Positions 1 through 9,441 of a stretch of 64,000 nt of DNA are shown here, one piece after another. The notes under the pieces were generated by a model. That model did not search any database, was not told where the DNA came from, and saw only the letters and a list, made by a program, of their open reading frames with translations. This DNA comes from Dyadobacter sp. SG02 (GTDB lineage Bacteria > Bacteroidota > Bacteroidia > Cytophagales > Spirosomataceae). Location: the NCBI RefSeq assembly GCF_900109045.1, contig NZ_FNYL01000002.1, positions 793,199 through 857,198 of the forward strand, written 5' to 3'. A program made the position numbers and the translations under genes. How positions within the stretch are numbered: the stretch's first letter is position 1; every line of letters begins with the position of its first letter.

Positions 1-1300
1 TTACCAGTCCCGTCTTTTCGTTCATCAGATTTGCATTTGGGGTAAGCCGTAGCTTGGTAGTAACCGTAAATTCTTCTGCCGGAAATTTTTGCAGGAGCAC
101 ATTCGGTACATCCCAAAGGTTTTTGGCTTGCTCGGGTGTTTTGTAGGAATATAGTCTCAGAAAGCCTGCCGCCGGCATGGCCCAGGTGCTCTTCGGGTTG
201 GCCTGCCATTGCCATTGCTTTCCTAATGCAGGCATAGTGAATTCATCGGATTCCGGCGGCGTTGCGACAGGGTATTTTTGGGTGGTTAATGGTTTGATAT
301 AGGTCAAAACAGGATCGCCGACACCATCACCGTCAGGGTCGGTGCCGATGACCGGCCAGTCGTTTACCCATTTCATCGGTTGCAAATGCACCACGCGGCC
401 ATATTCGCTTTTGTCCTGGAAATGCAGGAACCAATCCTCCGTTTTACCATTCACCGGGCTGGTCGTCACCCAGGCGCCCTGGTGCGGACCGTTGATGCCC
501 GATTTTCCTTCGGCCATGACCACTTTTCGTTCGTAAGGTCCGTACACGTTTTTGGAGCGCAACACAATCTGCCAGCCCGTAGCCACCCCGCCCGCGGGTG
601 CGAAAATGTAGTAATAGCCATTTCGCTTATAAAACTTAGGCCCTTCCACCGTCGGGTCTGTCTTGTGGCCGTCGTACACGAGTGCGCCCGCGTCCGTGAC
701 TTTGGTGCCGTCGGCATTCATTTTCTTGACGGTGATCACGCTCTTGATGCCTGCGCGGCTGCCCGCCCATCCGTGTACGAGGTACACCTGGCCGTCGTCG
801 TCCCAAAGCGGGCACGGATCGATAAGCCCTTTGCCGCCTTCCACAAGTACCGGCTCGCTCCACGGCCCGGCGGCGTTTTTAGCTTTAATCACATAAATAC
901 CAAAATCCGGATCGGGGTAGTAAATGTAGAATTCACCTTTATGGAAGCGTATCGCGGGTGCCCAAACGCCATTCCCATGTTGCGTTTGCTCAAAATGTCC
1001 GATAGGCACTTGGCGCGGCAAAGCATGGCCGATCAATGTCCAGTTGACGAGGTCTTTGGAATGCAGGATAGGAAGGCCCGGGATCGCGTCGAAGCTGGAT
1101 GCGGTCATGTAATAATCCTCCCCCACGCGGCAGGCGTCGGGGTCGGAGTAATCGGCGTGAAGGATGGGGTTTTGGTAGCGGCCGTCCTGTAAATCGGCGA
1201 CCCAGGTTTGCGAATCGGGTGTTTCTTTAATGGATTTTTGTGCAAAAGCAGAGGTCGCCAGCAATGCGCCGGCGACCCAATAGTACTTATTTACCTTCAT
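1..1300 (-). CDS. Glycoside hydrolase family 43 protein (3' end beyond window)
   Basis: The frame is open from an ATG at 1300 down to base 1 and continues outside the window. The N-terminus has a short signal peptide ending near AFAQ. The three acidic residues expected of the five-bladed GH43 propeller lie in recognisable contexts: an early Asp in ADYSDPDACR (general base), a middle Asp in IDPCPLWDDDG, and the general-acid Glu in TDPTVEGPKFYKRNG. The part near base 1 extends past the propeller towards a C-terminal beta-sandwich. GH43 enzymes are mostly exo-acting arabinofuranosidases or xylosidases; beside a GH28 enzyme, trimming of pectin side chains is likely, but the exact substrate is inferred. 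The start codon lies inside the GH28 gene (14-base overlap), which suggests translational coupling as the last visible gene of the PUL. Confidence 0.88.
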   Translation of the reverse strand, partial: MKVNKYYWVAGALLATSAFAQKSIKETPDSQTWVADLQDGRYQNPILHADYSDPDACRVGEDYYMTASSFDAIPGLPILHSKDLVNWTLIGHALPRQVPIGHFEQTQHGNGVWAPAIRFHKGEFYIYYPDPDFGIYVIKAKNAAGPWSEPVLVEGGKGLIDPCPLWDDDGQVYLVHGWAGSRAGIKSVITVKKMNADGTKVTDAGALVYDGHKTDPTVEGPKFYKRNGYYYIFAPAGGVATGWQIVLRSKNVYGPYERKVVMAEGKSGINGPHQGAWVTTSPVNGKTEDWFLHFQDKSEYGRVVHLQPMKWVNDWPVIGTDPDGDGVGDPVLTYIKPLTTQKYPVATPPESDEFTMPALGKQWQWQANPKSTWAMPAAGFLRLYSYKTPEQAKNLWDVPNVLLQKFPAEEFTVTTKLRLTPNANLMNEKTGLV

Positions 1301-2951
1301 GAATAACCAGGCTTTTCTCCTGTGCTCCCTTTGAAAATTCCTTTACTTTTTGCGCTTTCGAAGCGTCGGTGTGGGCAATGCTGATGTTCTGGCTACGCTC
1401 GCCGGCGACCGAAATGAGCGTTTCGCTGTGGTCGTTGTATTGCAGGCCGTCGATACTGATATTGGTTGCATTATCGGTGAAAATGATCGGTTTGGAATGC
1501 TTCGTGATCAGCTTCACATTCTTGAACGAGATTTTGTCCGCATCGGTAAGCTCGACGCCGGTTGCGGCGGAGAGTACCATATTCTCCATTTTGATATTGC
1601 GGACCGGCATTTCGGGGAGGCCGCGTACAAAAACACCTTTGGTAGCACCATTACACATGATATTTTCAAAAACCATATCCTTGAAAACCGGCGTACCTTC
1701 ATTTACGACCGGGCGCATATCGCGCTCTCCATCCGTAGCGAATTTGACGAAATAGTAAAGGTCAAAGAAGATCGCTTCTTGTTTGATATCCTTCATATTG
1801 ATATTTCTGGCATAAATCTTCTCCACGACACCGCCGCGGCCGCGCACCGATTTGAAACGAAGGCCTTTATCGGTCCCCATGAATGTGCATTGCTCCACAA
1901 AAATATTCCGCGCGCCGCCGCTCATTTCGCTGCCCACCACAAACCCGCCGTGCCCCTGGTATACGATATTGTTGCGGATAATGCCGTTTTCGGTCGGTAT
2001 GCCGCGTTTCCGGCCCTCTTCGTCCTTGCCAGATTTAATGCAGATCGCATCGTCGCCCACGTCGAGCACGCAGCCTTCGATAAGGAAGTTTTTGCAGGAT
2101 TCGATGTCCATACCATCGCCATTATGAGCATACTCGGGGTTTTTGACACGTACATTGCGGATCGTCAGGTCTTGTACCATCAGCGGATGCAGGCACCAGG
2201 CGGCTGAGTTCTGAAACGTCACACCTTCCAGCAGTACCTTTTTACAGTTATTGAAAACCACGAGATTAGGCCGTAAGAAATCTTTGATATCCGCAAAATC
2301 CGCCGGTTTTTTACCGCCGGTCAGCAGCATGCTTTTGCTCTCGACGCTGGCCTTTTTGAACTGCTCGCTCGGGTACCAGACCTTGCCATCGTCTTTCAGC
2401 ACGCCGCCGGATTCAATTTTCTCTTTCCATTGCGGTTCCGTAAGCTGGTTTTTATTCACAGCCCGCCACACATCGCCGTTGCCATCCACAATGCCTTTGC
2501 CTGTAATAGCCACATTTTCAAGATCTTTTCCTGAAATAGGCGATTCATTACGGGCCGCCGCTTTACCCTCATAAAAGCCCTCGGTAATAGCATATTGCGA
2601 CTTGTCCGTCGTAAAAAGCAACAGGGAGCCTTCCTGCAAATGCAGGTTCACATTGCTTTTCATCAGCACGGGGCCGGTGATCCAGAGCCCGGCAGGTACC
2701 AGCACCACACCGCCTCCTTTTTGGCTGCAACTTGCAATGGCCTGGTTAATGGCTTTGGTATTCAGCGTATGGCCGTCGGGCACCGCGCCAAATGCGGTAA
2801 TGCGGATGGTATCCTTGCGGAAAACCGGCTGCTGGATTTTCGGCAGGTTCGACCAGCTGTATGCTTCCTGGGCGGAGGCGTCGTGCGTGGACAGGCCGAA
2901 GCACGCCCATGCGGCGGCGGCCAATGCTGCAATTCGTGTTTTATGGGTCAT
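1287..2951 (-). CDS. Glycoside hydrolase family 28 (polygalacturonase-type) protein
   Basis: The product has 554 residues with a signal peptide (Ala-rich, ending near DASAQ) and a right-handed beta-helix. GH28 hallmarks appear in order: an NTD-like motif as HNGDGMDIES, then GDDAICIKSG with the catalytic Asp pair, then GHGGFVVGSEMSGG with the conserved Gly-His-Gly, and finally RFKSVRGRGG, corresponding to the RIK motif. GH28 enzymes hydrolyse alpha-1,4 linkages in homogalacturonan or rhamnogalacturonan backbones. The gene follows susD by 48 bases and overlaps the GH43 gene, so it belongs to the sigma/FecR-controlled PUL. Whether it is endo- or exo-acting cannot be told from sequence alone. Confidence 0.93.
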   Translation of the reverse strand: MTHKTRIAALAAAAWACFGLSTHDASAQEAYSWSNLPKIQQPVFRKDTIRITAFGAVPDGHTLNTKAINQAIASCSQKGGGVVLVPAGLWITGPVLMKSNVNLHLQEGSLLLFTTDKSQYAITEGFYEGKAAARNESPISGKDLENVAITGKGIVDGNGDVWRAVNKNQLTEPQWKEKIESGGVLKDDGKVWYPSEQFKKASVESKSMLLTGGKKPADFADIKDFLRPNLVVFNNCKKVLLEGVTFQNSAAWCLHPLMVQDLTIRNVRVKNPEYAHNGDGMDIESCKNFLIEGCVLDVGDDAICIKSGKDEEGRKRGIPTENGIIRNNIVYQGHGGFVVGSEMSGGARNIFVEQCTFMGTDKGLRFKSVRGRGGVVEKIYARNINMKDIKQEAIFFDLYYFVKFATDGERDMRPVVNEGTPVFKDMVFENIMCNGATKGVFVRGLPEMPVRNIKMENMVLSAATGVELTDADKISFKNVKLITKHSKPIIFTDNATNISIDGLQYNDHSETLISVAGERSQNISIAHTDASKAQKVKEFSKGAQEKSLVIHEGK

Positions 2952-2999
2952 AGCAAAAGCGTCCTCCTGCTTTTGGGGCAGGAAGACATTTAAAATGGA

Positions 3000-4646
3000 T
3001 TATTGATAACCGGCATTCTGTTTGAACTCGTTCTTGTTCACCACCGCATCCAGCTGCGTTTGCGGGATCGGGCGGATGGTGTGGTGTTCCTGGATATTGA
3101 CTGCATTATCCGGCGCATATTTCTTGATACGCTCCACGAGCTTGCCCGTACGTTTCAGGTCGAACCAGCGCAGTTGCTCGCCGGCGAGCTCGCGTGCACG
3201 CTCGTCGAGGATGAAATCCAGTGTAATATCGGAGGCCTTTACCTGCATTGCCGCCGCTTTACCGGGCTTGGCGGCCCTGGTGCGTACCACATTCACATAT
3301 TCCGCCGCAGCGGTAAGGTCGCCGGTTTGCATGGCGGCTTCGGCGGCGATGAGGTACACTTCCGCCAGCCTGATCACGAACACGTCGCGCGCGCTCTGGG
3401 CCTCATTCAGGCTCGCCCGTGTTGGGTCCATGAATTTGGACAGGGTAGGGTAACGAAGGTTATCCTTCACGGTCCCGTCGGCGAGGTAAATGTCGCTGCG
3501 GTCGTAAGTCTGGTACTTTTTGGAAGCTTCCACATTGTCGGCGATTTCCAATTTAGTACAGTAAACAGCGGTATCTCCCTTGGCGACGCCGGTCGGTAAA
3601 GTCGCAGAATTGGCATACCATGACTCCATGAAACTGCCCTCATAACGCGCGTCGTCTGCCGAGAACAGGTCGAGCAGGAAGCGGGTAGGCATGTAGCGGT
3701 TGAACGGGCGACCGTTGTTAATGTCGCGGGTCATGCCCGGGCGGTCGTCGTACTTCATCAGGAAAAGCAAATGCGCATTGTTGCTGCCGCGGCTGTGACC
3801 GTAAGGGTTGAATGTCGAGTTCGCGAGGTCGTTCAATGCGAGGTTGGCGGAGTAGTCCACGGTGTAGATCACCTCTTTGGATTTGAGATTACTCATTTTC
3901 CAGAGATCGGCGTAACTGGCTTCCAGTTTGTAGCCGTAATTGCCGTCCAGAACCGCTTTCGCCATTTCCAGTGCCTCCTTATTCATGCCTCTGGTGAGGT
4001 ACATTCTGGCGAGAAATGCCTGCGCGGCACCTTTGGTAACCCGGCCATATTGCGGCTGTGTGGCGGGGAGGTTGCTGACGGCGATTTTCAAATCCTCGAA
4101 AATCTGGTTGTAGAATGTCTCGACGGGTGTTTTATTGGCGGTGGTCACGATGCCGTTGGTTTCGGTGGTTGTGAAATGCACGCCTCCCCAGGTTTCGACA
4201 ATATGCCAATAGTAGAATGCCCGCAAAAAGCGCAGCTCACCCTCACGCACGGGGCGCAATGCAGCGGAAAGACCCGCCTGATCGATGCGGTTGATCCCCC
4301 CGTTGCAGAGGTTAATGGCCGCGTAAAATTCCCGCCATTCGTTGGTAAGGGCGGTATTGCTGCCTTGGAGGTTGAGGTATTGGGTCAAATCGCGGTATAC
4401 TTCGCCGGCACCGCTGGTCCAGATGTCGGTACCGGTTTCGGCGATGTTGTAGCCTTCTTCCTTGCCATACCACCAGCGCTGGTAGGAGTAGGCGGCATTC
4501 ACGAGCGTTTCGAAGCCTTCGGGCGTGGTGTAAACCGTCTCGGAAGTCAGGCCGGAGGGGTTGTATTCTTCCAATGTATGCTCACAGGCAAACAGTCCCA
4601 TGAGGGAAACCGCTATAAACCCTGTTTTCAATAGTTTTGATCTCAT
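3000..4646 (-). CDS. SusD/RagB family outer-membrane glycan-binding lipoprotein
   Basis: The product has 548 residues. The N-terminus is a lipoprotein signal (LMGLFAC, Cys21), so the mature protein should be lipid-anchored at the cell surface. The Tyr/Trp-rich helical N-terminal half with TPR-like repeats and the C-terminal segment FILDERARELAGEQLRWFDL followed by IRPIPQTQLD are typical of SusD. It lies 21 bases after the susC gene and presumably forms the lid of that transporter, capturing pectin-derived oligosaccharides. The substrate is inferred from the adjacent GH28 and GH43 genes. Confidence 0.95.
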   Translation of the reverse strand: MRSKLLKTGFIAVSLMGLFACEHTLEEYNPSGLTSETVYTTPEGFETLVNAAYSYQRWWYGKEEGYNIAETGTDIWTSGAGEVYRDLTQYLNLQGSNTALTNEWREFYAAINLCNGGINRIDQAGLSAALRPVREGELRFLRAFYYWHIVETWGGVHFTTTETNGIVTTANKTPVETFYNQIFEDLKIAVSNLPATQPQYGRVTKGAAQAFLARMYLTRGMNKEALEMAKAVLDGNYGYKLEASYADLWKMSNLKSKEVIYTVDYSANLALNDLANSTFNPYGHSRGSNNAHLLFLMKYDDRPGMTRDINNGRPFNRYMPTRFLLDLFSADDARYEGSFMESWYANSATLPTGVAKGDTAVYCTKLEIADNVEASKKYQTYDRSDIYLADGTVKDNLRYPTLSKFMDPTRASLNEAQSARDVFVIRLAEVYLIAAEAAMQTGDLTAAAEYVNVVRTRAAKPGKAAAMQVKASDITLDFILDERARELAGEQLRWFDLKRTGKLVERIKKYAPDNAVNIQEHHTIRPIPQTQLDAVVNKNEFKQNAGYQ

Positions 4647-4667
4647 TGTTTTGACTGGTTTAAAGGG

Positions 4668-7600
4668 TTACAGGTTCACATTCAGGCCAAAAACGAACAG
4701 TTTCGTCATCGGGAAGTTCTCCGATCCGCCGCGTTCCGGGTCGTAATCGAGTTTGGTGAATGTCGCCAGGTTCTTCGCCGTCGCGTAAATGCGCAGACCG
4801 CGGATAATCTTCCAGTTGAACTTGTCGACCGGCAGGTTGTACGCGAGCGTCACGTTGCGGATACGTGCGTACGAGGCATCGCGGTAACCCAATGTCGAGA
4901 GGTATTTCAAACCCGCATTCTTGTTCGGGCGGGGGTATTCGTTCGTCGGGTTCTCCGGCGTCCAGTAATCGAGGCCGGTCGTGCTGTTACCAACGCCTTG
5001 CTGGTCGAAACGTGCGTAGCGGTCGGAGTTGATCATCGAACCGATCCGTGCGTAAATCATGAAATTCAAATCGAAACCTTTGAATTTGATGGTATTATCG
5101 AGGCCGCCGCTCCATTTCGGGCGCGGGGTTCCGAGGATCACCCGGTCGTTCACGGCGTCGATCTTGCCGTCGCCATTCTGGTCTTTTACTTTGATTTCAC
5201 CCGGTAACTGCGTAGGCGACATCGCTTTGGCCTGTTCCGCTTCCGAAGTTTGCCAGATACCCAGTTTCTCATAATCGTAGAACACGCTGATCGGGCTGCC
5301 GATGAACCAGCCGTTGCCGATGTCGTTGCCTTCGGTCACCAGTTCGGTGATTTCTTCTTTGTTTCTGGTAAATGTGAGGCTCGAATTCCAGGTGAAATCG
5401 CGGGTACGGATGTTGGTCGTTCCCAGCACGACTTCGACACCACGATTGCGGGTTTTGCCGATATTCTGCTTCACGGTGGTTACGCCGGTTGTTGGAGGTA
5501 AGCCACGGTCGAGGAGCAGGTCGGAGGTGCGGGTATCGTAGTAATCGATCGAGCCGTTAATGCGGCCGTCGAACAGCCCGAAATCCAGGCCGAGATTTTG
5601 CGTAGCCGAAAGTTCCCAGCCCAGCGCCGCATTACCGACATTGCGGGAGAAGGTGTACGCCGGATAAGCCACCTCGTCAAAACCAAATGCAATGCGGGTC
5701 AGCGTGGTTTGCGTCGCGTAAGGCCCCGACGGGTCGTTCCCCGCGATCCCGTAGCTCAAACGCAGTTTCAGATCGCTGAGTTTTTTAACATTCTTCATAA
5801 AACCCTCGTCGATGATCCGCCATGCAAATGCAGCCGATGGGAAGAACGTCCATTTGTTGCCCGGTGCGAGTTTGGAAGAACCATCCTTGCGGGCCGTCAA
5901 GGTGAGCAAATAGCGGTCTTTGAAACCATAGTTCACACGCGCGGCGAACGATACGAGGTTATTTTTGGAATAAGCCGAATTGATTTTAATCTCTTCCGTG
6001 GCGCTACCGAGCGAGTAAAACAGCTGCGACGGGATAAGCTGGTTCACGCCGGAAGCCTGTGCGTTATCCGACACGGTGGCCAGCGAGCTGCCGATTCCCG
6101 TGAATGTAAAACTATGTTGTTCAAATGCCTTTTGATAAGTCACCACGTTCTCCCAGTTGATCGTCCGGCCATTCGACACATTGTAAGTAGCCAGTGATTT
6201 ACCGGTCAGCGAGCGGTCGATGGACTTCGGCGACGAATAGGCCCCGTTACGCGAATTGGAAAGGTTCGCACCGAGGGTACTGCGGAACGTAAGTCCTTTC
6301 AGCGGCGTGATTTCGACATAACCGTTCGTGAGCGTGCGGGTGGTCAGGATATTGTTGTTAAAAACGCCCGGTTGCTCGTCGGATAGCGGGTTTGCAGTCT
6401 GCCCATCCAGCATAATGAAGTTGAAATTGCCATTCTCGTCATACAGCGAACCCAGCGGACTGATCTTGTTGGCCTGGTTCAAAGGGTCGCGGCGGACGCT
6501 CTGGTTGTAATAGGTGAGCTGGCTTTGCAAACCGATCTTCATCCAGTCCGTTAGCGTATAATCGACATTCAGACGTGCCGTGTAACGCTTCATTTCATCC
6601 AGTTTCAGGATTCCTTTTTCATTAAAATAATCCACTGAAACATAGGATTTCAATTTGTCCGAACCTCCCCGGAAGCCCAGCTGGTAGTTCTGCTGGAAGC
6701 CGGGACGAATGAGTTCCTTCTGATAATCGGTCCAAATGCCTTTTTGTAATGCATCGTATTCGGCCACATTGGTAAAAATCGACGGATCGTCGGCCGGGGT
6801 GTTCCAGACACCCGCCGCGCGCCAGGCTTCGCGTTTGAAATCGCGGAACTCGGTGATATTCATGGCACGTGGGTACATGGTTACCTGCGAAATACCTGCG
6901 TAAGAATTGAAGGAAATGTCCGGACGCCCGCTTCTTCCTTTTTTAGTGGTAATTAAAATAACCCCGTTCGCACCGCGTGAACCGTAAATCGCAATCGAAG
7001 AAGCATCTTTCAAAACTTCCATCGACTCGATGTCGTTCGAATTGATATCGGCCAGGTCGCCATACTGCACGCCGTCGACGATAATGAGCGGGGAGTTATT
7101 CCCGCCTATCGAACGGTTACCTCGAATGGTAATGTTCACACCCGCACCGGCCTGCCCGCTGCTACGCGTGATATCCGCGCCCGCGATTTTGCCCTGTACG
7201 GCATCGAGGACATTGGCGGAAGGTACCTCTTTTAGTTGCTCGCTTTTGAGCTGCACCACCGAGCCGGTAAGGTCGCGCTTGCGCACGGCGCCATAACCGA
7301 TCACGACGACCTCGTCCAATGCGCTCACGTCCGGTTTCAGCGAAATGTTAAATGTCGTCTGGGCACCCAGCACCACATCCTGGCTTTGATAACCCACAAA
7401 TGAGAAGGTCAGCACGGCGCTCGCGTCGTCGGGCACGAGCAGGCTGAACTTACCCTGGCCGTCGGTGCTCGTACCGCGGTTGGTACCTTTCAAAATCACG
7501 CTCACGCCGGGAAGTACCGCGTTCTTTTCGTCGGTCAGTACGCCGGTCACCGTCCGGTCGATAACCTGTTGTTTCGTGGGGGCCGCAGATTCCTCGCGGG

Positions 7601-7967
7601 CCAGGCTTTCCAGCACGATCTGGCCGCCTACGACGCGGTAGGTGAGGTTTAGCGGAGCCAAAATCTCGTCCAGCACGGTATCCAGCCGTTTTTTGCTCAC
7701 GTCCACACTCACATTCCTGGCCACATTCACGCGCTCTGAGCTGTACACAATGCGGGCTTTGGTCTGTTTTTCAATGCTGCTGATGACCTTCTCGAAGCGC
7801 TGGTTACGGAAATTCAATGTAACGAGCCGCGCCATTACTTCCTGCTGGTCAACGGCGAACGCGGTCTGGCAAGCCAGCAACGTCACCATGAGCACCCGCA
7901 GCAGTACATTCCCGGTCGCTTTCATGCGCCGACAGGTCCTGGAAAGTAAAGGTTCTGTTTTTTTCAT
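4668..7967 (-). CDS. SusC/RagA family TonB-dependent transporter with N-terminal STN signalling domain
   Basis: The product has 1099 residues. After a signal peptide (cleavage near TAFA) comes an STN (secretin/TonB short N-terminal) domain at about residues 48-115, containing FEKVISSIEKQTKARIVYS. It is followed by a carboxypeptidase-regulatory-like domain (VTGVLTDEKNAVLPGVSVIL), the SusC TonB-box region (LDEVVVIGYG), the plug (SGQAGAGVNITIRGNRSIGG) and a 22-strand barrel. The STN domain is the part that talks to FecR-type anti-sigma factors, and a fecR gene and an ECF sigma gene lie directly upstream. The protein therefore probably both imports the oligosaccharide and reports it. The other two SusC proteins in this window lack an STN domain, in keeping with their different regulators. 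Confidence 0.95.
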   Translation of the reverse strand: MKKTEPLLSRTCRRMKATGNVLLRVLMVTLLACQTAFAVDQQEVMARLVTLNFRNQRFEKVISSIEKQTKARIVYSSERVNVARNVSVDVSKKRLDTVLDEILAPLNLTYRVVGGQIVLESLAREESAAPTKQQVIDRTVTGVLTDEKNAVLPGVSVILKGTNRGTSTDGQGKFSLLVPDDASAVLTFSFVGYQSQDVVLGAQTTFNISLKPDVSALDEVVVIGYGAVRKRDLTGSVVQLKSEQLKEVPSANVLDAVQGKIAGADITRSSGQAGAGVNITIRGNRSIGGNNSPLIIVDGVQYGDLADINSNDIESMEVLKDASSIAIYGSRGANGVILITTKKGRSGRPDISFNSYAGISQVTMYPRAMNITEFRDFKREAWRAAGVWNTPADDPSIFTNVAEYDALQKGIWTDYQKELIRPGFQQNYQLGFRGGSDKLKSYVSVDYFNEKGILKLDEMKRYTARLNVDYTLTDWMKIGLQSQLTYYNQSVRRDPLNQANKISPLGSLYDENGNFNFIMLDGQTANPLSDEQPGVFNNNILTTRTLTNGYVEITPLKGLTFRSTLGANLSNSRNGAYSSPKSIDRSLTGKSLATYNVSNGRTINWENVVTYQKAFEQHSFTFTGIGSSLATVSDNAQASGVNQLIPSQLFYSLGSATEEIKINSAYSKNNLVSFAARVNYGFKDRYLLTLTARKDGSSKLAPGNKWTFFPSAAFAWRIIDEGFMKNVKKLSDLKLRLSYGIAGNDPSGPYATQTTLTRIAFGFDEVAYPAYTFSRNVGNAALGWELSATQNLGLDFGLFDGRINGSIDYYDTRTSDLLLDRGLPPTTGVTTVKQNIGKTRNRGVEVVLGTTNIRTRDFTWNSSLTFTRNKEEITELVTEGNDIGNGWFIGSPISVFYDYEKLGIWQTSEAEQAKAMSPTQLPGEIKVKDQNGDGKIDAVNDRVILGTPRPKWSGGLDNTIKFKGFDLNFMIYARIGSMINSDRYARFDQQGVGNSTTGLDYWTPENPTNEYPRPNKNAGLKYLSTLGYRDASYARIRNVTLAYNLPVDKFNWKIIRGLRIYATAKNLATFTKLDYDPERGGSENFPMTKLFVFGLNVNL

Positions 7968-8055
7968 ACCTTTAAATGTTTTATTAAATGGAGATTTGAT
8001 AAAATGAAACTCCCGGTAAGGCGCGATTCGCTGTCGGCCTCACAGGATTTGCTGG

Positions 8056-8085
8056 CGCTGGCCCATGTTCGCTGCATGGCCAGCG
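8056..8085. other. Imperfect hairpin between fecR and susC
   Basis: The arms CGCTGGCCCATG (8056-8067) and CATGGCCAGCG (8075-8085) pair over 11 bp with one bulged base and a 7-base loop. It sits in the 131-base gap between fecR and susC, about 90 bases before the susC start. A short T run follows it only on the plus strand, so it is not a standard terminator for the minus-strand operon. It could be a leader or processing structure. Confidence 0.4.
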
Positions 8086-8098
8086 TTTTCGTTTGCGG

Positions 8099-9145
8099 CT
8101 ATGTTTGCATATTGGAATAGATGGGTTTACGTGTTCGGAAAGCGTGCGTCGCGCGTGGTTTGCAACCGGGACCGGCAATACGGATCGTCGAGCCGCGGAC
8201 TTTGTATTTCGCGCCTAATGCAGCGCAGATGATATCCAGCTGGGTATAAAGCGGTTGTCCGCTCAGGTCGGCCGTCAATGGGCAGTTCATAATCTGGCTG
8301 CTTTCGGTGCTTACGTCCACACCCCACGCATCGCGCAGGTGCTGCGCCACTTGCACGAGTGGCGTATTGTGAAATCGGAATGAGATATTCGCATTCAGCA
8401 ACCGGGGGCGCTCCGCCAGCCCTGCCGAAAATTTGCCCGAATTCCGGTCGAAAGTAGCTGTATGGTTGGGCGTCAAAAGCATGTCCGCAGCCTCTTCGCT
8501 CCCGCGCTCGCTGTACACCGAAACGAGGCCTGTTACCACTTCCACCTTCGTCTGGCCGCCATTCGCAGCCGTGCTCACGTAAAAGCTCGTGCCCAGTACC
8601 CGCGTAGTAACACTGCCCGAATGCACGTAAAAGGGCTTTTTGGGATTTTTTCGAATAATGAAAAAGCCGTTTCCCTTCAATATTACCTCCCTTTTTTTGT
8701 CCTCAAATCGGCTTGGATAGCGCAGCGAGCCGCCTGGACGAAGTTCCACCACACTGCCGTCTTCCAGCATGACCGGCATGACGTTGCTGCCACCATTGTG
8801 CTTTTCTTCCCAGGTATAGGCCGACAGCGGTACATTCCGATCGAGGAGCTTTCCCGCTAAAAACCAGCCGATCAGCAGGAGGGAGGCGGCCATAGCGGCC
8901 CATCGGAGGTAGATGGATCGAAAAGGGCTGTTGCCGTCGCGTTCATGAAGATCGGGGAGGTAAGCCTTTTCCTGCATTCCAGCCCAAATCCGAAGTTCGG
9001 CCCCGTCCAGATCGCTGTCAGAAACCTCACCGGCATTTTCGTTTTCAAGAATTGCAAACCAATGCTCGACCAGCTGTTTCTCCTGCTCGGTACACGTGCC
9101 TTCCTGATATTTCTTCAATAATGCTGCGAATTGTTCCCGGTTCAT
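8099..9145 (-). CDS. FecR family anti-sigma factor
   Basis: The product has 348 residues with the usual Bacteroidota FecR layout: a cytoplasmic N-terminal sigma-binding region (LLKKYQEGTCTEQEKQLVEHW), one membrane helix at about residues 81-98, a periplasmic FecR domain (LEDGSVVELRPGGSLRYP, then FYVHSGSVTTRVLGTSFYV) and a C-terminal DUF4974-like STN-contacting domain (FHNTPLVQVAQHLRDAWGVDV). It should hold the upstream-encoded ECF sigma factor inactive until the STN domain of the downstream SusC signals substrate. The order sigma, fecR, susC with all genes on one strand is the classical arrangement. The last ~20 residues are basic and not conserved-looking. Confidence 0.94.
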   Translation of the reverse strand: MNREQFAALLKKYQEGTCTEQEKQLVEHWFAILENENAGEVSDSDLDGAELRIWAGMQEKAYLPDLHERDGNSPFRSIYLRWAAMAASLLLIGWFLAGKLLDRNVPLSAYTWEEKHNGGSNVMPVMLEDGSVVELRPGGSLRYPSRFEDKKREVILKGNGFFIIRKNPKKPFYVHSGSVTTRVLGTSFYVSTAANGGQTKVEVVTGLVSVYSERGSEEAADMLLTPNHTATFDRNSGKFSAGLAERPRLLNANISFRFHNTPLVQVAQHLRDAWGVDVSTESSQIMNCPLTADLSGQPLYTQLDIICAALGAKYKVRGSTIRIAGPGCKPRATHAFRTRKPIYSNMQT

Positions 9146-9441
9146 GGGTGCCGATGGCTACTTGCTTTTTAATGAGTAGTCAAAGGTCGTGGCGGCGATC
9201 CGCAAAAGATTTTAAATATTATTTGATAAGTTATATTTTAATTGGAGTTTGTGGGGAAAGTTCTGGTTTTTGTGCAACGTCGCTTTAATGTTGCTTACTG
9301 GTCAGAGACCAGTTGTCGCTCGGACGTAGTCGGAGACTACGCCCAACGGCTATCCGTACGTAACAGCAATCGATACGCGTCACCAACTTATTCCAAAAGA
9401 ATTCTCAGAATGACTCCCTTTTTTCCTACGCGGCTGGCCTT
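9146..9441. other. Intergenic region between sigma and fecR genes with two adjacent perfect hairpins
   Basis: The 296 bases hold no gene. Two perfect 7-bp inverted repeats with 3-base loops lie side by side: ACTGGTC-AGA-GACCAGT at 9297-9313 and CGTAGTC-GGA-GACTACG at 9325-9341. The A+T-rich stretch at about 9210-9245, nearest fecR, may hold the fecR promoter, but no exact TAnnTTTG box was found there. The gap is wide enough for fecR to have its own promoter apart from the sigma gene. Confidence 0.55.
9297..9341. repeat. Tandem pair of palindromes with 3-nt loops
   Basis: The two stems are each 7 bp and perfect, with loops AGA and GGA and an 11-base spacer between them. The two stems share the core GTC-rGA-GAC. 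The same design (5-bp stem, 3-base TCT loop) occurs in the tandem array at 63896-64000. No T tract follows on either strand, so terminator function is unlikely. Confidence 0.6.

Noticed and set aside
3000..3020. Terminator between susD and GH28
   Set aside because: The 48-base gap has no hairpin with a T tract, so the genes are treated as one operon.
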